The position numbers and the translations under genes are program-made. 48,789 nucleotides of DNA from a candidate division SR1 bacterium (GTDB lineage: Bacteria > Patescibacteriota > Gracilibacteria > Absconditabacterales > Absconditicoccaceae), in the NCBI GenBank assembly GCA_026397475.1, contig JAPLUT010000003.1, forward strand, positions 1 to 48,789. Direction: 5' to 3'. This document shows positions 18,540 to 29,345 of the stretch, piece by piece (position 1 is the stretch's first letter; the number at the start of each line of letters is the position of its first letter). The notes under the pieces are model-generated. The model was given only the letters and a program-made list of their open reading frames with translations, made no database searches and was not told the DNA's origin.

Positions 18540-19481
18540 TTATTTTTTAGTTATAAGTTTGTTTATCTTGTCGGCATATGGTATTGCAACAATTATTTTT
18601 TTGTATAATTTTAATGGCAAAAGAAAATGAAGTCTTGCTCAAATTCCGGCATCTGCATTATAAAACAAGGAAAGTGATTTTGGTAAAGAATTTTTCGTTC
18701 GATCATACAGCTCAAGACCAGAAATATATTTTTTTATTGTTAAGAAACAGTGCTTATCGTCATTCATATCACAGGGGAAAAATATTTTTTTATGATCTGG
18801 ATATTTCGCACAAAAATCTATGATTTTTTTTATGTTCTCCACATCTACAGACTGTTTGTTTATGTTCACTAATATATATTTTGTGGGTACTGTTTTTCAT
18901 TCATGTTTTATATTTTCAATTATCTCCTGGGCAAAATCCTGATACAAAATAGTGTTTTCTTGATTTAATGACTTTCCTATTGCGAATGATTCTCTATCTC
19001 TTACTGCAATCTTTTCTGCCTTAGGCAAAAGATATGTATAGAGTTTTTTTGTCAGTCATTTGCGGATTTTTCCTATTCATCAAAGAAGGGCAAATTGTCA
19101 TTTTCTAACGCTATAGTTGAAAAGGATCGGGAGACTTCGTCAATCATGAGGAAATGATCTTTCGTCTGAAAGAACCTCTCATCAACCAAAAAACTTAAAT
19201 GCTTTTTTATATTTTCATCGTCATAAAAAATTTATCAAATGGGTAACAATTTTATATTTGTGCTGTTTAGCAGAGACAAATTTAATAGCATTAAGCTGTT
19301 TCTCGGTAAGTAATCATTGATAGTTTTCTCGTACCCAGTCCTCCATTCGTGACGCATTTCCTACCTCTACGAAGAGTTTTGTGAGAGGATAATTTATGAA
19401 TAATCGTTTTACTACTCAAAAAAATAAGAGCTCATCTCCAAAATTTTTATATCCATAATATCCTCTCAAATACCCTTCCAT
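18540..19481 (-). CDS. csaB: Polysaccharide pyruvyltransferase, CsaB-like, 313 aa
   Basis: The protein begins MEGYLRGYYGYKNFGDELL, the G-x-x-G-x-x-N-x-GDE signature of the polysaccharide pyruvyltransferase family. KFFGGGEVLSDE and ALLGGIGKIRKG give the Gly-rich second motif, and ADAGIGARLHFLLP with IVAIPYADK gives the conserved R-L-H and Y-x-x-K at the C-terminus. CsaB adds pyruvate from phosphoenolpyruvate to the secondary wall polymer that SLH domains bind. An SLH protein is encoded downstream on the same strand, which supports the assignment. The glycines of the signature motifs are partly UGA. The stop of the preceding S23-type gene is 67 bp upstream, across a repeat array. Confidence 0.85.
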
Positions 19482-19580
19482 GAAATATAATTAATAATTA
19501 ATAATTAATAATTAATAATGTAGGTATTTAAATAAAACTACTCCATCATTATTCATTATTCACTTTTCATTTTTCATTGA
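19482..19580. repeat. AT-rich arm pair next to the second S23-type gene
   Basis: A tandem run of TTAATAA-type units (aattaataattaataatta, about 19487-19520), a core of roughly 25 bp, and an inverse run of ATTCATT-type units (attattcattattcactttt, to about 19580). The right part overlaps the 3' end of the S23-type gene and supplies its stop codon. A similar pair with another core is at 43469-43570. Confidence 0.75.
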
Positions 19581-19956
19581 TTTTCTTTGCTTCTTTTTTT
19601 TCTTCAGCGGCATTTATGCTTTTGACAAAAGCCATAAGCATATTGGCAATATGCCAAGTAATATCATAAAACTCTTTAAACTCTTGTTGGGTGATACATT
19701 CAAGCTCTAACAACATATATAACATTGATCTGAGTTGGCTTGTTCATCATTTCGCAATGAGAAATGCTGATTTAATTTCCTTATTACTTCTTCTTTCGAA
19801 TCCTTCAGCAATCTGATTCATTATTGTAATGCTTGTTTTGGTGAGCATATCCTTTAGCCCATATTCTTTGCAGTTTTTACAAACAGTATACAATTTTGCT
19901 GTTAGTTCTTTGCCTTTTTGCCAAGCGATTAGATCTTCAAATTTTTCTATTTTCAT
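19549..19956 (-). CDS. Four-helix-bundle protein, S23/TIGR02436-like, second copy, 135 aa
   Basis: Starts at ATG 19956 (MKIEKFEDLIAWQKGKELTA), the usual opening of this family, followed by YGLKDMLTKTSITIMNQIAEGFERRSNKE and FLIAKGGTSQLRSMLYVLLEL. Two consecutive UGA codons encode the GG. Reading UGA as Gly takes the frame past the place where a standard-code gene would stop (after INEK) into the repeat, adding about six residues before TAA 19549-19551. It is more like the classical S23 sequence than the copy at 8751. It lies 35 bp after the lamin-tail gene and next to its own AT-rich array. Function is unknown. Confidence 0.9.
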
Positions 19957-19991
19957 GGTAAATAATTGATAATAAAATAAAAGAGATTCTT

Positions 19992-22535
19992 CTATAGCGA
20001 TGACACAAGAGATTCTTTTCATCCAAAAATCGCTACAATTCAGGGCAATGTGTTTTCTATAATCTGCAATTGTTCTTTTAAATCAGTAATTAAGACAGAC
20101 TGTCCATATATGTCTACATGGGTAAATCATTGGGAGATTGCTTTTTTGTCCTGGACAACACGATCAAAATAGTCTTTGATTGGCGTATCGTAATAAAGAC
20201 TTCTCCAATTGCTTATAATATACTGCTTTATTAAACTCACTAATCATTTATAAAGCTTTTGTTCTTGGATAGTTTTGAGTGCTGCTTTACCTGCTGGGAT
20301 ATTTTTACATGAGAAAGCTTCTCAATTATACCACACACAAAGCTTATTATCGAGCTTTTTAAGCTGGATTTGATTGAGTATATCCAAATTTTCCATGGGA
20401 ATCTCTTCAAGTCAGGCGCTGGATACATATATTTTTTGTCACTCCTTTGGAGACCCGTAGCAAAATTTTACAAGTTCCTGTTCTTTATATAGCAAAGAAA
20501 CACATGCTGCCCTATTTACTAATCATAGACTTCACACAAGAATATTTTCTTTGTTTACCTCCAATATTCACCCCAATTTTTTCTTTTTGGATCCTACCTT
20601 TAAATAAAATCAATCTGAAAGATTAATTCCGGTATGGGGTGATTTTTTAGAATGTACTCCTATTCCTATTTCTTCTTTGGTATCTGATCATTTAGGATTG
20701 GGAAGAACATATCGTATAGAGAATTCTATGTCTGAAATATCTACTAGGGTTCCGGTATACTGAAGGTCCCCCGTACTTGTTATTTCTTCTTCATCTTGAG
20801 AGATGGTAGTGTTGGGAGTATAGGTGTAGGTATCGAAAACATAATCACCATAAGTTAATGATACAACAACCCCTTGTCACGAGCTTGTACTGTTGGGAAA
20901 TCCGAATGTTTTGGTGAATGTAGTGGGAGTATTTATTGGTAATAGCCATGGAAGCGTTTTATTTGTTCCATTTACCTTTAATCTAAATACCTTGCTCAGA
21001 TCCAGTGGGGACACATCTCATGAAATATGACTCGCTAATAAAGTTATTTTTTCGTTATTCGTATCTGATCCCTCAGGATCATAGTCAACATTTAATATGT
21101 GGATTGAATATTGTCCGGTTATTGATCAGCTAATGGCGGTTGTTGTTTCTCAAGAAAATAGACTCACTTGATCTAGAGATTGACAAGCCCCTGTGTCCGA
21201 ATTGTTTCCTGTGTTTACTGATACATATTCAATATTAGTTATGGTAGTACCTGGAAAATACTTTAGAAATTGCCTCTCAAATCCTGGCGAAAAGTCGTCC
21301 AAATCGTCCAAAATCCTAGCACATTGATAGCTTGTAGATCAAAAATAGTAGGACTTACCGCCACTATTTCATGAAAGATAGGCAATGTCCAAAACTCGTC
21401 TAGTTTGTCCACTTCAAGCAGTTAATATAATCCAAGCTCAGGTACTAAGCAGGGAAAAATCACTATTTCGTACACTATTAATTCATTCGGTTTTCCGTGT
21501 CCCCGTAGCAGAAAGCAATAAAATAGTGTTCTTTTCTAGGGTAGTACCTGAACTAATTAACAGAAATTCTACTCCTGTACCTAAACGATTTCAAGATATG
21601 GACAAACTATCTAGACTAGTATTGGCATGAATAGCTAATTCGATGTACGGAGGATATTTTTCGTTCCCTGCAAATATTTCATTGATTTTTACCAGGTCTC
21701 ATTGGTCTATGAAATCGCAAGGAACAGGTAATTCTAAATTTACTCAAGATTGTTGAGAGGGGAGCGTATAAACATCAAAGATGTTTTCTCCTGTAACAAA
21801 ATAAACTCAGGGATTTATAATATATCCACTTTGAGCATTTTCTCTTCTCCCTGTTTGTGCCGGTGTGGAAATTGCTCCGACCCTCTCAAAAGAAGTTTTT
21901 TTGTCATTATATTGATTGACTCGATAGGAATCGACCGAAAAGCTATCAACCATCTGACCTGAGATATTAAGAAAAATATTAAGGGCTGCGGTATCTGCCA
22001 TACCCAAAGCTAATCATGTTTTTCCTATAAACCAAGTACCTGAAACCTGAGCAAGAGTATCTCCGAAAACTTTTGACTCCCCAGAAAAGAGAGAAATGTT
22101 TGGTAATGAAACTAATGTACTTTTTGCTCAGGATAATGTAAAATTTCATTGAAAGTTTCCATCACCAATATTTGTAATTTCAATCCATTCATCTGTTCCA
22201 TCATAATACACTTCGGAAATAATTAAATGAAAAATAGGATCTGAAAGCATTCATGAATTTTCATCTCATCAAGAGGATCAGGGGACTATATTTGGAATAA
22301 ATTCTCCTGATAATCAATGGATATCAGCCCCTGAAATATATAGTCATGAACTAGCATTTTCATTGCCTGTCCACCCTTGTCCACCTCATGTCAACTCACC
22401 TTCTCCGATTATGTCTGGTAGACCTAAAAAGATACCAGAATTTGTTGGATCAAAGACAATTCATGTTCCAGCAAAAGATGATCATAGAATGAGAGAGGCG
22501 CCGACTAATATCAAAATAATTAGCTTTGTTGGCAT
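19992..22535 (-). CDS. Secreted lamin-tail-domain (LTD) protein, 847 aa
   Basis: The N-terminus MPTKLIILILVGASLILGSS is a signal peptide or anchor. Lamin-tail-like modules include one near residues 100-215 (HLIISEVYYDGTDEWIEITN, then a strand-rich run ending MVDSFSVDSYRVN) and a second after LVKINEIFAGNEKYPPYIELA; a third related stretch may begin at TITNIEYVSVNTG. LTD modules are immunoglobulin-like folds found in bacterial surface proteins, often beside nucleases or phosphatases, but no such catalytic domain is visible here. The C-terminal 250 residues are charged and helical. The protein has dozens of UGA-encoded glycines. Stop TAG 19992-19994 lies 35 bp before the S23-type gene. It probably acts at the surface; ligand unknown. 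Confidence 0.82.
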
Positions 22536-22559
22536 GTAAACTCTTTTATGAGTAAAGCC

Positions 22560-22573
22560 GTTCTGCGCAGAAC
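22560..22573. promoter_or_regulatory. Perfect 14-bp palindrome upstream of the LTD gene
   Basis: GTTCTGCGCAGAAC is self-complementary and lies 25 bp before the LTD start, between that gene and the murG terminator. It may be an operator; no matching second site was found. Confidence 0.35.
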
Positions 22574-22605
22574 AAGCAAGAGTGTAAATAAGAGAAAAAA
22601 GAAAA

Positions 22606-22643
22606 AAACTGACAAAGCGAAGACAAAGCGCAAAGTCAGTTTA
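22606..22643 (-). terminator. Intrinsic terminator of murG
   Basis: AAACTGAC (22606-22613) pairs with GTCAGTTT (22635-22642); read on the minus strand it is followed by a T run. The loop contains a duplicated ACAAAGCG. Confidence 0.75.
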
Positions 22644-22653
22644 ATTGATGTAT

Positions 22654-23757
22654 TTATGCGGACAATAAGCTGTCCCGTATTATCTTTTTTGCATGAGAAA
22701 TAATGCTTCTCTTGTCTTTTTGTATACGATTTTTTTTGAATCCCTTGAAGTGTTTGATAGCGTTACCTAGTTGTGCTTCAAAATCATGATCTCTTTGGTT
22801 AATCATAACATCATTGTGACATCTTACATACCATTTTGCATTTTCATATTGATCATGGGTTCGTGGGATAGGGATGATAATTTGTTTCATGTCATATAGT
22901 TTCTGTTCAGCTAGGGATGTTGTTCATCCACGGGTAATCGTAATATCACAGGCATTATACAATTCTCCCATTTTTTTTTGGCTTACAAAGCCATAAGTGT
23001 GTACATGTGGGAACTTGTCAAAGTGTGTCGACATCTCATCACTGAGCAGTCACAAAACAATAAAGAAATCGTATCCTGAGGACAGATCAGGAATAAATTC
23101 TAATATATGAAGAATGTTCTGATATAATCTTTTAGACCCTTGAGATCATCATACAATGAGAACTTGTGTTTTTGTGGTAAACTCAGGATGTGCATCAATA
23201 ACAATATCATCAGACAATATCTGTCCCACGGTTTGTGATCATAACAATGTTCACTCAAATCAGGTAAAGACCTTTTTAGCAAAACGACTAGCAATTTTGT
23301 TGACTAAGCCTGGACGCGTATCTGATTCATGAACAACAATCTTTTTGCGGAGGAGCGTAGCGGCAATAACTACAGGTAAAGCCACATATCCTCACTTACA
23401 AAATACAATATTGATGCGATGATAGAGGAGATGAAATATTGATTGAAAACATCAAATTATAAATAAAAAGAAATCAGAAATGTTTTTGAGCTTAGATCTT
23501 CGATAACTTTCTCTACGATATTTTCATGAATAGATTGGAACGAAAACAAGCTTGTGGGCAGCATTATCCTCTTGAATATCAGAGCATACCTGTTGTTCAA
23601 GGCTTTTCTTTGCTCAAAATCGATATATTTTCTCTACCCTATCCCCATATTCTTTATTTTTATACAAAAACTCTAACAAACTTCTTATTGGAAATACATG
23701 ACCTCAGGTTCCTCACCCCGCCATAGCAATTCTTAGCCTTTTCTTTTTGTCCTCCAT
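22654..23757 (-). CDS. murG: MurG, lipid II-forming N-acetylglucosaminyltransferase, 367 aa
   Basis: MurG transfers GlcNAc to lipid I to make lipid II at the inner face of the membrane. The start ATG 23757 gives RIAMAGGGTGGHVFPIRSLL, the N-terminal glycine loop in which UGA encodes Gly 15 and Gly 18. FCKGGYVALPVVIAATLLRKK, VVHESDTRPGLVNKIASRFA, VLIVGGSQGSKRLY and ITRGGTTSLAEQKLY are the family motifs in the right order, followed by PIPRTHDQYENAKWY. The length is normal. The regulator gene upstream ends 18 bp before this start, so the two are co-transcribed, and a terminator follows. An operon of murG with a HigA-like regulator rather than with other mur genes is unusual. Confidence 0.96.
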
Positions 23758-23775
23758 TACCGCAAGTATAAGAAA

Positions 23776-24087
23776 CTAAAAATCTTCGAATACCTCGTGT
23801 TCTTTTGTTTTCTGTTTTTGAGAAAAGAGTTCCTGAATTTTTTCAACCATACTTGCTTTGGCAAGAACGTAGTCAAAATTATTTTGAAGTTTGATTCGTT
23901 TTTGTTCTGGATTTTCAAAAACCACGGACAATAAAATATCCCATTGAATGGTAATATTTCTTTTTCATTTGATCAATTCATTGACCTCAGAAATTTTCTT
24001 TCAGATCATACTGGCAAATTTTTTTTGCGTCAATCATCTGCTAGTAAGTTCTTGTTGAAGAATTTGTCCTGGATGTTGAAACTCCAT
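23776..24087 (-). CDS. HigA-like HTH regulator upstream of murG, 103 aa
   Basis: MEFQHPGQILQQELTSRGLTQKKFASMIGKKISEVNELIKGKRNITIQWD matches the HigA/VapI antitoxin-type Xre helix-turn-helix: the HPG opening, the helix-turn-helix LTQKKFASMIG...SEVNELIKGKR, then LLSVVFENPEQKRIKLQNNFDYVLAKA. Glycines in the recognition region are UGA. No HigB-like toxin gene is adjacent, and the next gene, 18 bp downstream, is murG. Four palindromic sites lie 26-270 bp upstream of its start, consistent with autoregulation. It is either an orphan antitoxin used as a repressor or the survivor of a toxin-antitoxin pair. Confidence 0.85.
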
Positions 24088-24113
24088 AATCTCTTGTTTG
24101 CTAAAATAAATAA

Positions 24114-24354
24114 TTATACAATTCTATGAATTAGTGAACAACGATAGATTAACAATTTGCACCATCAAATCAAGAGACAATTCACCAATTATACGAACTA
24201 GTGAATCTCTATTTTCATATATAATATATACTATATATTATATACATTGAAATACACAGAAAAGTTCACTGGTTATATAAATCAGTGAACCACTAAAAAT
24301 ATTGTTCTCTCAGAAAATAATATGAATAATTTACTATTTATATGAAATAGCGAA
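24114..24354. promoter_or_regulatory. Four-copy 25-bp operator-like palindrome array
   Basis: Four 25-bp near-palindromes start at 24114, 24181, 24265 and 24330, at distances of 67, 84 and 65 bp. The best copy (24265-24289) reads TTCACTG, an 11-bp TTATATAA-centred core, CAGTGAA; the consensus is TTCACyrrTTATAyrAAyyAGTGAA. The copy nearest the regulator has a decayed left half. The spaces between copies are unrelated AT-rich sequence containing possible -10 boxes. Confidence 0.8.
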
Positions 24355-24493
24355 CTCTTTATAGATATAGAGATATAGATGGAAATCTATTTTATAATCA
24401 AAAAAACACAATGTCTAGATAAGTTCTCTGCAACCTCCTAGTGTTTCTTGTTTTGTTGACTTAATTGAATAATAGCATATAGTATGTTATTTT

Positions 24494-25192
24494 TTACATT
24501 AAGCCCTTGGTGCAGAAATCTTTGTTTAAATCTTCCAGAGATATTTTATCATGAATTAACTGCCCTTTGTGCTTTAATAAAAAGTTAGGCCATGCTTGTT
24601 GGCCAAAAAGCCTTCTTTCTTCTTCATTTACACTACCACCAATATTATCATCAGTTGTGAATCCAGAGATAAGGTCATTAACAATAAGCATAAATTCGTC
24701 CTCATAAAACTCAAAACGAGTAAGTTCCTTTACAATTTCATTATTCACTGCTTCAGTGAATTTTTGTGCGTCATCCTTGTAGGGCCTTACGCTACCCAAG
24801 AGACTTGAAATTAATGGATATACGTAACGATGTTTAATTTTTGCAGTCCCTATTTTTTCATATAAAAAATTTCCAAAAACCGTCTTTCTTGTATCAAGAA
24901 AAACTCTTGCTTTTTTTTCTTTAAGAAGCTTTAATTTATTTTCTTCTTGTAGCGTACGTTCTTTTTTATTTTGTAAATCATTTAATTCTTTATCAATCTT
25001 ATTTGTATTTTCTGTTAATTTGATTCTTAGGTCATTCATTTGATTACAAAAAGCCGTAGCACTAAAATAATGAGGAATCATCCTTTCCCATATTTTCAGA
25101 AAGCCTTCTTTGTCTTTTTTATGAAGATACTCTATTGCTAGCTCCCTTGTTATCGGAACAAACGAATCTTGACCTCATACTACATTTATCAT
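24494..25192 (-). CDS. Hypothetical protein, 232 aa, coiled-coil in the middle
   Basis: Starts at ATG 25192 (MINVVGGQDSFVPITRELAIEYL) and ends at TAA 24494-24496; the only UGA is in the start region (residue 6). Residues about 55-105 form a charged coiled coil (LTENTNKIDKELNDLQNKKE). The C-terminal half is mixed helical with FYEDEFMLIVNDLISG and QQAWPNFLLKHKGQLIHDK. There is no signal peptide or membrane segment. I do not recognise the family. Its 3' end lies about 140 bp before the operator array on the same strand, so part of the array may also influence readthrough from it. Confidence 0.75.
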
Positions 25193-25289
25193 ACTATGAC
25201 GGTATAATCAAATAAATATGTAATGAGTATATTCAGATTTTGTAAAAAGTCAAATTTTCATATGTCCTATACAGGTATTTTATTGTTTT

Positions 25290-26015
25290 TTATTCTTGTA
25301 TTTGAAAACCAATACTCCAAAGACAAAGACGTCATTTTCAATCATCTTTACCATATAAGCTATCTCCTATTACTGAGCATCATATACCGGCTAAATGTAC
25401 TCTAATTTGATGTCTTACTCATTTATATATCCCCACTAAAAGAGTGCTTATTCAGGTTTTTTCTTCAGTGTGGAGCACTTTGACAATAGTACTTGGATGG
25501 TGCATCTTACTTCTTCCCTTAAGCTCATCCTTTGGACTACGGATAAAGATCATTCTATCTGCTTTATGTCTATGGTGCATTATAGGCATAGTAATTTCAA
25601 ATGATGTTTCTTTGGGCGTACCCAGAATCTGGGCTATATACCATTTATGCACCTTTCCCTCACTTTGGAGTTGCCTATATTTTTCAAATATTTCTGGTGT
25701 TTTCACAAAATAAAGAAATCCAGCTGTATCATTATCCAATCTATTTAACAATCCCAACTCTTTCTCCTTTCAAAAAACCCTAAACTGTTCTTTGATAGAA
25801 ACATCCTTAAGGACATAGGGCTTAAAATCGGGAAGATCAATATAGGGAGCGATAAATTTTGGAATAGAAAAATCCATACCCGGATTGGGCTTCTCTCCCA
25901 TTAGAATATCTAAAAAACACGCTTCATTACCAAATGTGGTTGGTATACCACTCGGTTTCCACATTATGTAAAAATCCTTATTTTCGTAACAGACGATACT
26001 GGAAAGAAAATTCAA
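25290..26015 (-). CDS. RluA-family RNA pseudouridine synthase, 241 aa
   Basis: The family converts specific uridines of rRNA or tRNA to pseudouridine. The KPSG motif (YIMWKPSGIPTTFG) is followed by LLNRLDNDTAGFLYFVKT, where the Asp of RLDNDT is the catalytic residue; KVHKWYIAQILG, the late motif GVRHQIRVHLAGIG and GDSLYGKDDG complete the domain. There is no S4 domain. Several glycines, including some in the late motifs, are UGA. No in-frame ATG lies before the KPSG motif, so TTG 26015 is the likely start, giving a short but complete protein. It lies 55 bp after secF. Which RluA-type subgroup it belongs to cannot be told by eye. Confidence 0.9.
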
Positions 26016-26070
26016 AGTATGATATATAAATAAGTAAATTTAATTATTTCCAAAAACAATTTACATGGCT

Positions 26071-27042
26071 TTAGTCCTTTAATGCTAACATTTCTTTTCT
26101 TTCTTTGCGATATTTACCCAAAAGAATGTAGGTAAGTGGAGCAGAAATAAATATAGAAGAATATGATCCAGCAATTACTCAAACACCTATGGTAAATGCG
26201 AATTGTTTAATGTCTCCTGATCATAAAAGATACATAGCAACAATAACGAGAAACAAAGAAAACACAGTTCCTAATGATCTTCTCATGGTTTGTCGCAAAC
26301 TATCTTCAAAAACTTTACCAATCAACATTCCTTTTTGACCAGACTTATTTTTTATGTTTTCTCTAATCCTATCAAAGATAATAATTGTGTCGTTGATGCT
26401 ATATCCCATATTGGTAAGTACCGCTATAATAAACACAGTATTTATTGTCATTGTGTGATTTACCATCATCCAAAACCCATATGCTCATGAAGGGATTCAA
26501 ACATCAAATACCATAGTAAGAACCACAACCACAGCCAATATGCTTGGAGAAATCTCCTTTCTAATGCCGGCAAATGAAAATAGCATATAAATCGCCATCA
26601 ACAATAAACCTACGATTAACGCATTTTTTGCTGATTTTTGCATATATGCTCATACGCTTGGGCCTGTAATAGATTGTGCAAGAACGTCATTTGCGCTTCC
26701 GATATATTTTTTCTGAATCAAGAAATCCTTAATATCGTTTGACAAAACATTTACTTGTTCGTCCTTGTCTACGCTTGTTCTAAGCGAGATGTTGGTTGAT
26801 CAATTTTCTGCTTTTATCGCTACATTTGTATTTTGGTATCACTTACTAGTTAGATAGTTTGTAATATCTCATTTAGCTGTTGTGGCATCCAAGACACCAG
26901 CAACGGTTATTTTTACTCCTCCTGTAAATTCTTCTGATAATCTTACGTTACCAAAAAACAAAAATGCTGCGACAATCAATAATGCGGCTCATATACCTAC
27001 TCGTAAATATGCTCTTTTCATAATAGAAAACGGTCTTTTCAT
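26071..27042 (-). CDS. secF: Protein translocase subunit SecF, 323 aa
   Basis: SecF works with SecD to drive proton-coupled release of exported proteins. Start ATG 27042 gives a first helix, the FTGGVKITVAG motif, a periplasmic domain (to about residue 135), and the remaining five helices with the signatures VVVLTMVFDVGI, FIIAVLTNMGYSINDTIIIFDRIRENI and RRSLGTVFSLFLVIVAMYLLGSGDIKQFAFTIGVGVIAGSYSSIF. Many glycines are UGA. The length is normal. secD is not next to it, although secDF are commonly paired. rnc ends 70 bp upstream and the RluA-type gene follows. Confidence 0.95.
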
Positions 27043-27112
27043 CAGAGAATTAATTATAGTTTAAAAAAACGGTAAAAATGTATAGATTCCTCATCGTTTT
27101 TCAAGGGCAAGA

Positions 27113-27844
27113 CTAGACATTTTCCTTGTTTAACAATAGGTAACAGTTTTTTGCTGCCTCTTCTTGTGCTTTCTTTTTGTTGGAACCAAATCATTCACTA
27201 ACCTTTTTCCCAACAATATATATTTCTGACCTATATTCTACGATATTCTTTTTTTCATCTATTTTATGTTCGATATCCTTATATTCTGGAACAACCTTGT
27301 GTTCTTTTTGAACTATTTCCTGAATCATTGTTTTATAGCTCTTAACTGGAGCTTCTTTTATTTTTTCTAGTTTACTATATATGTGTTTTTTGATGAATTC
27401 CTCCACGACCTCTATTCAAAGATCAATATAAAGATAGCCAATCAATGCCTCCAATGTGTCAGAAAGAATTGAATCTTTTTGCCTTCATTGTGTCTTTTCC
27501 TCTCATTTACTAATAAAAACAACGTCATTGAGGTTAATGTCTTTTGCTGTTTCTGCGAGAATTTCTTCTCTAACAAGAGCTATTTTATAGAGGGTTAGGT
27601 CTGCCTCTGTCATGTTTTGATGATTAATGAAAAGAATCTTATTTATCACCGCACCCAAGATTCCATCGCCCACGAACTCCAACCTCTCATTGTGAGTGAA
27701 GAGATCTTTATAGTCAGCAGCATATGATTTGTGAACAAATGACAGCAACATAAGTTCGTCATTTTGTATGTTTTGGGTTGGTATTCACAGGGTTGCCAAG
27801 TAAGCAATTATGTCCTTTTTCTTTTTGAGCACTTCTTCAAACAT
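27113..27844 (-). CDS. rnc: Ribonuclease III, 243 aa
   Basis: RNase III cleaves double-stranded RNA in rRNA processing. The catalytic signature NERLEFVGDGILGAVINKIL is present, with Glu and Asp metal ligands; the second catalytic block is DTLEALIGYLYIDLG. A double-stranded-RNA-binding domain fills the C-terminal 70 residues (YKTMIQEIVQKEHKVVPEYK and a final FGSNKKKAQEEAAKNCYLLL). Several Gly, for example in SEGFGSNKK, are UGA. The LCP gene upstream ends 22 bp before this start, so the two are co-transcribed, and secF follows 70 bp downstream. Confidence 0.96.
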
Positions 27845-27866
27845 GACAATCAAAATGAAATAAAGC

Positions 27867-29345
27867 CTATTTATAATAACTAAATGGAGCACTTGCTAAT
27901 TGCGTAATATAACTATTCCCCATTACGAGAAGCATATCGGTTCAAGTATATTGTTGCACTAAAAGGGGATCTGGATCTGAAACCACTTCATCAATAGAGA
28001 TAAAACTTTTAAGCATTTTTATGGTATATTTATAGTCTCATGTTCCCAAAATATAGACAGTTGTTCCAGAAATTGGTTGAGAAAAGTTTTGCACCGTACC
28101 TATATTAAAGGCATACTTCTTTAGTTTTATCGCAAGTTGATTCGCAAATCCATCTGATTTTTTGATTGTTGCTTTGGCGAACTTTTTATCTATTCCATTT
28201 AAAATCTCTATCTTTTTATTTTCTATGAGATATTCCTGATTATGTGCAACAAAGAAGCCAAAATTCTTAGTATAAGCATAAAATCATACGTCTGACGGCT
28301 CGCCTCCGTCTGGAATAATTGCGGACGCTCAACCAAAAAGCTCTCTTGGTGGATTATAAAGAAAACATCCTGGATAAGAAAATCTAGATACAATATTGGA
28401 GCATTCAACAGTATATCAAAAAGAAAATACATGTTTAATTTCACTCGCATATTGTACCATTCCAAGCATTTCTTTGAGCGAAACATTTGTTGTTACCATT
28501 TTTGTATACTCTTCATAGAGCTTCTTAAGCTTAGTTATGTTCCCCAATCCATTTTCTTTTATCTTATCCATGACTCATTGAACTATAAGTTGCTGTCTAA
28601 GCGATCTTGAGAAATCTGATGTAGAATGCCTAGATCTAGCATATTGTAAGGCACTTTCACCATCCATAAGATTTATTCCTGAATCAAAATGAACAGTCAT
28701 CACCTGCGTTTCATTTTTTGGATATGTGAAATCTGTAAGATCTTCAGGCACGTTTATTGTGATTCCCCCAAGAGTATCTATAACACGTTGAAATCATTCA
28801 AAATCAATCAATGCATAATAGGGCGTTTTAATTCACATAATTTCCTCTAGTTTTTCTGACAGAATTTTTGCTCAGGTATCAAATTGAAGTTTTCTTCATA
28901 CATTATGTGAGAATAGCGCATTAATCCTTCCTATGGTGTTTTCGTCTTTGTTATAAACATATAAATCTCTCGGCACAGAAAGCATTGTAACTGCTCATAA
29001 CCTTGGATTGAAAGAGGCCACCATAATTGAATCAGCAAGGTATCCTCATGCGTGATTTTGTCCTCAGAATCAAACAATCATTATGTTTATATTTCATAGA
29101 TCGTCTTTTATCATATCATCTCCAATAGTTTTCGATACGATATTTACTGTTGATTTTCCTATGTATCATCAAAGAATTTGCGCTCCCTTAATTAGATATC
29201 TTCCAACAAAAAAAACAAGAAAAACACAAAAAACTATAATCAAAAACTTTGCTGCTCCAGCAGATCAAGAAAATGCTCTATATGAATTATAATTGTTAAG
29301 CTCTCCTATTGTCTTATTTTTGAATGTATTTTTTTTCAAAAACAT
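27867..29345 (-). CDS. LytR-CpsA-Psr (LCP) family protein, 492 aa
   Basis: LCP enzymes attach lipid-linked glycopolymers to peptidoglycan outside the membrane. One N-terminal helix (AAKFLIIVFCVFLVFFVGRYL) follows a short cytoplasmic tail. The LCP domain has MIVGFGGQN, ADSIMVASFNPR, AVTMLSVPRDLYV, the FEGFQRVIDTLGGITINVPEDL block and GESALQYARSRHSTSDFSRSLRQQ, with the arginines that bind pyrophosphate. A LytR_C domain occupies the last 110 residues (IEILNGIDKKFAKATIKKSD to the end). UGA encodes many glycines. The start ATG 29345 is set by the short tail before the membrane helix. It is the natural partner of the WecA/TagO-like and CsaB-like genes and heads the operon with rnc. Confidence 0.94.

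Noticed and set aside
24114-24354. Four regularly spaced repeats considered as a CRISPR array
   Set aside because: The repeats are palindromic but diverged, the spacing varies from 65 to 84 bp, and no cas genes are near; operators fit better.
25223-25405. 60-codon plus-strand frame before the RluA-type gene
   Set aside because: It overlaps the end of the pseudouridine synthase once UGA is read as Gly.
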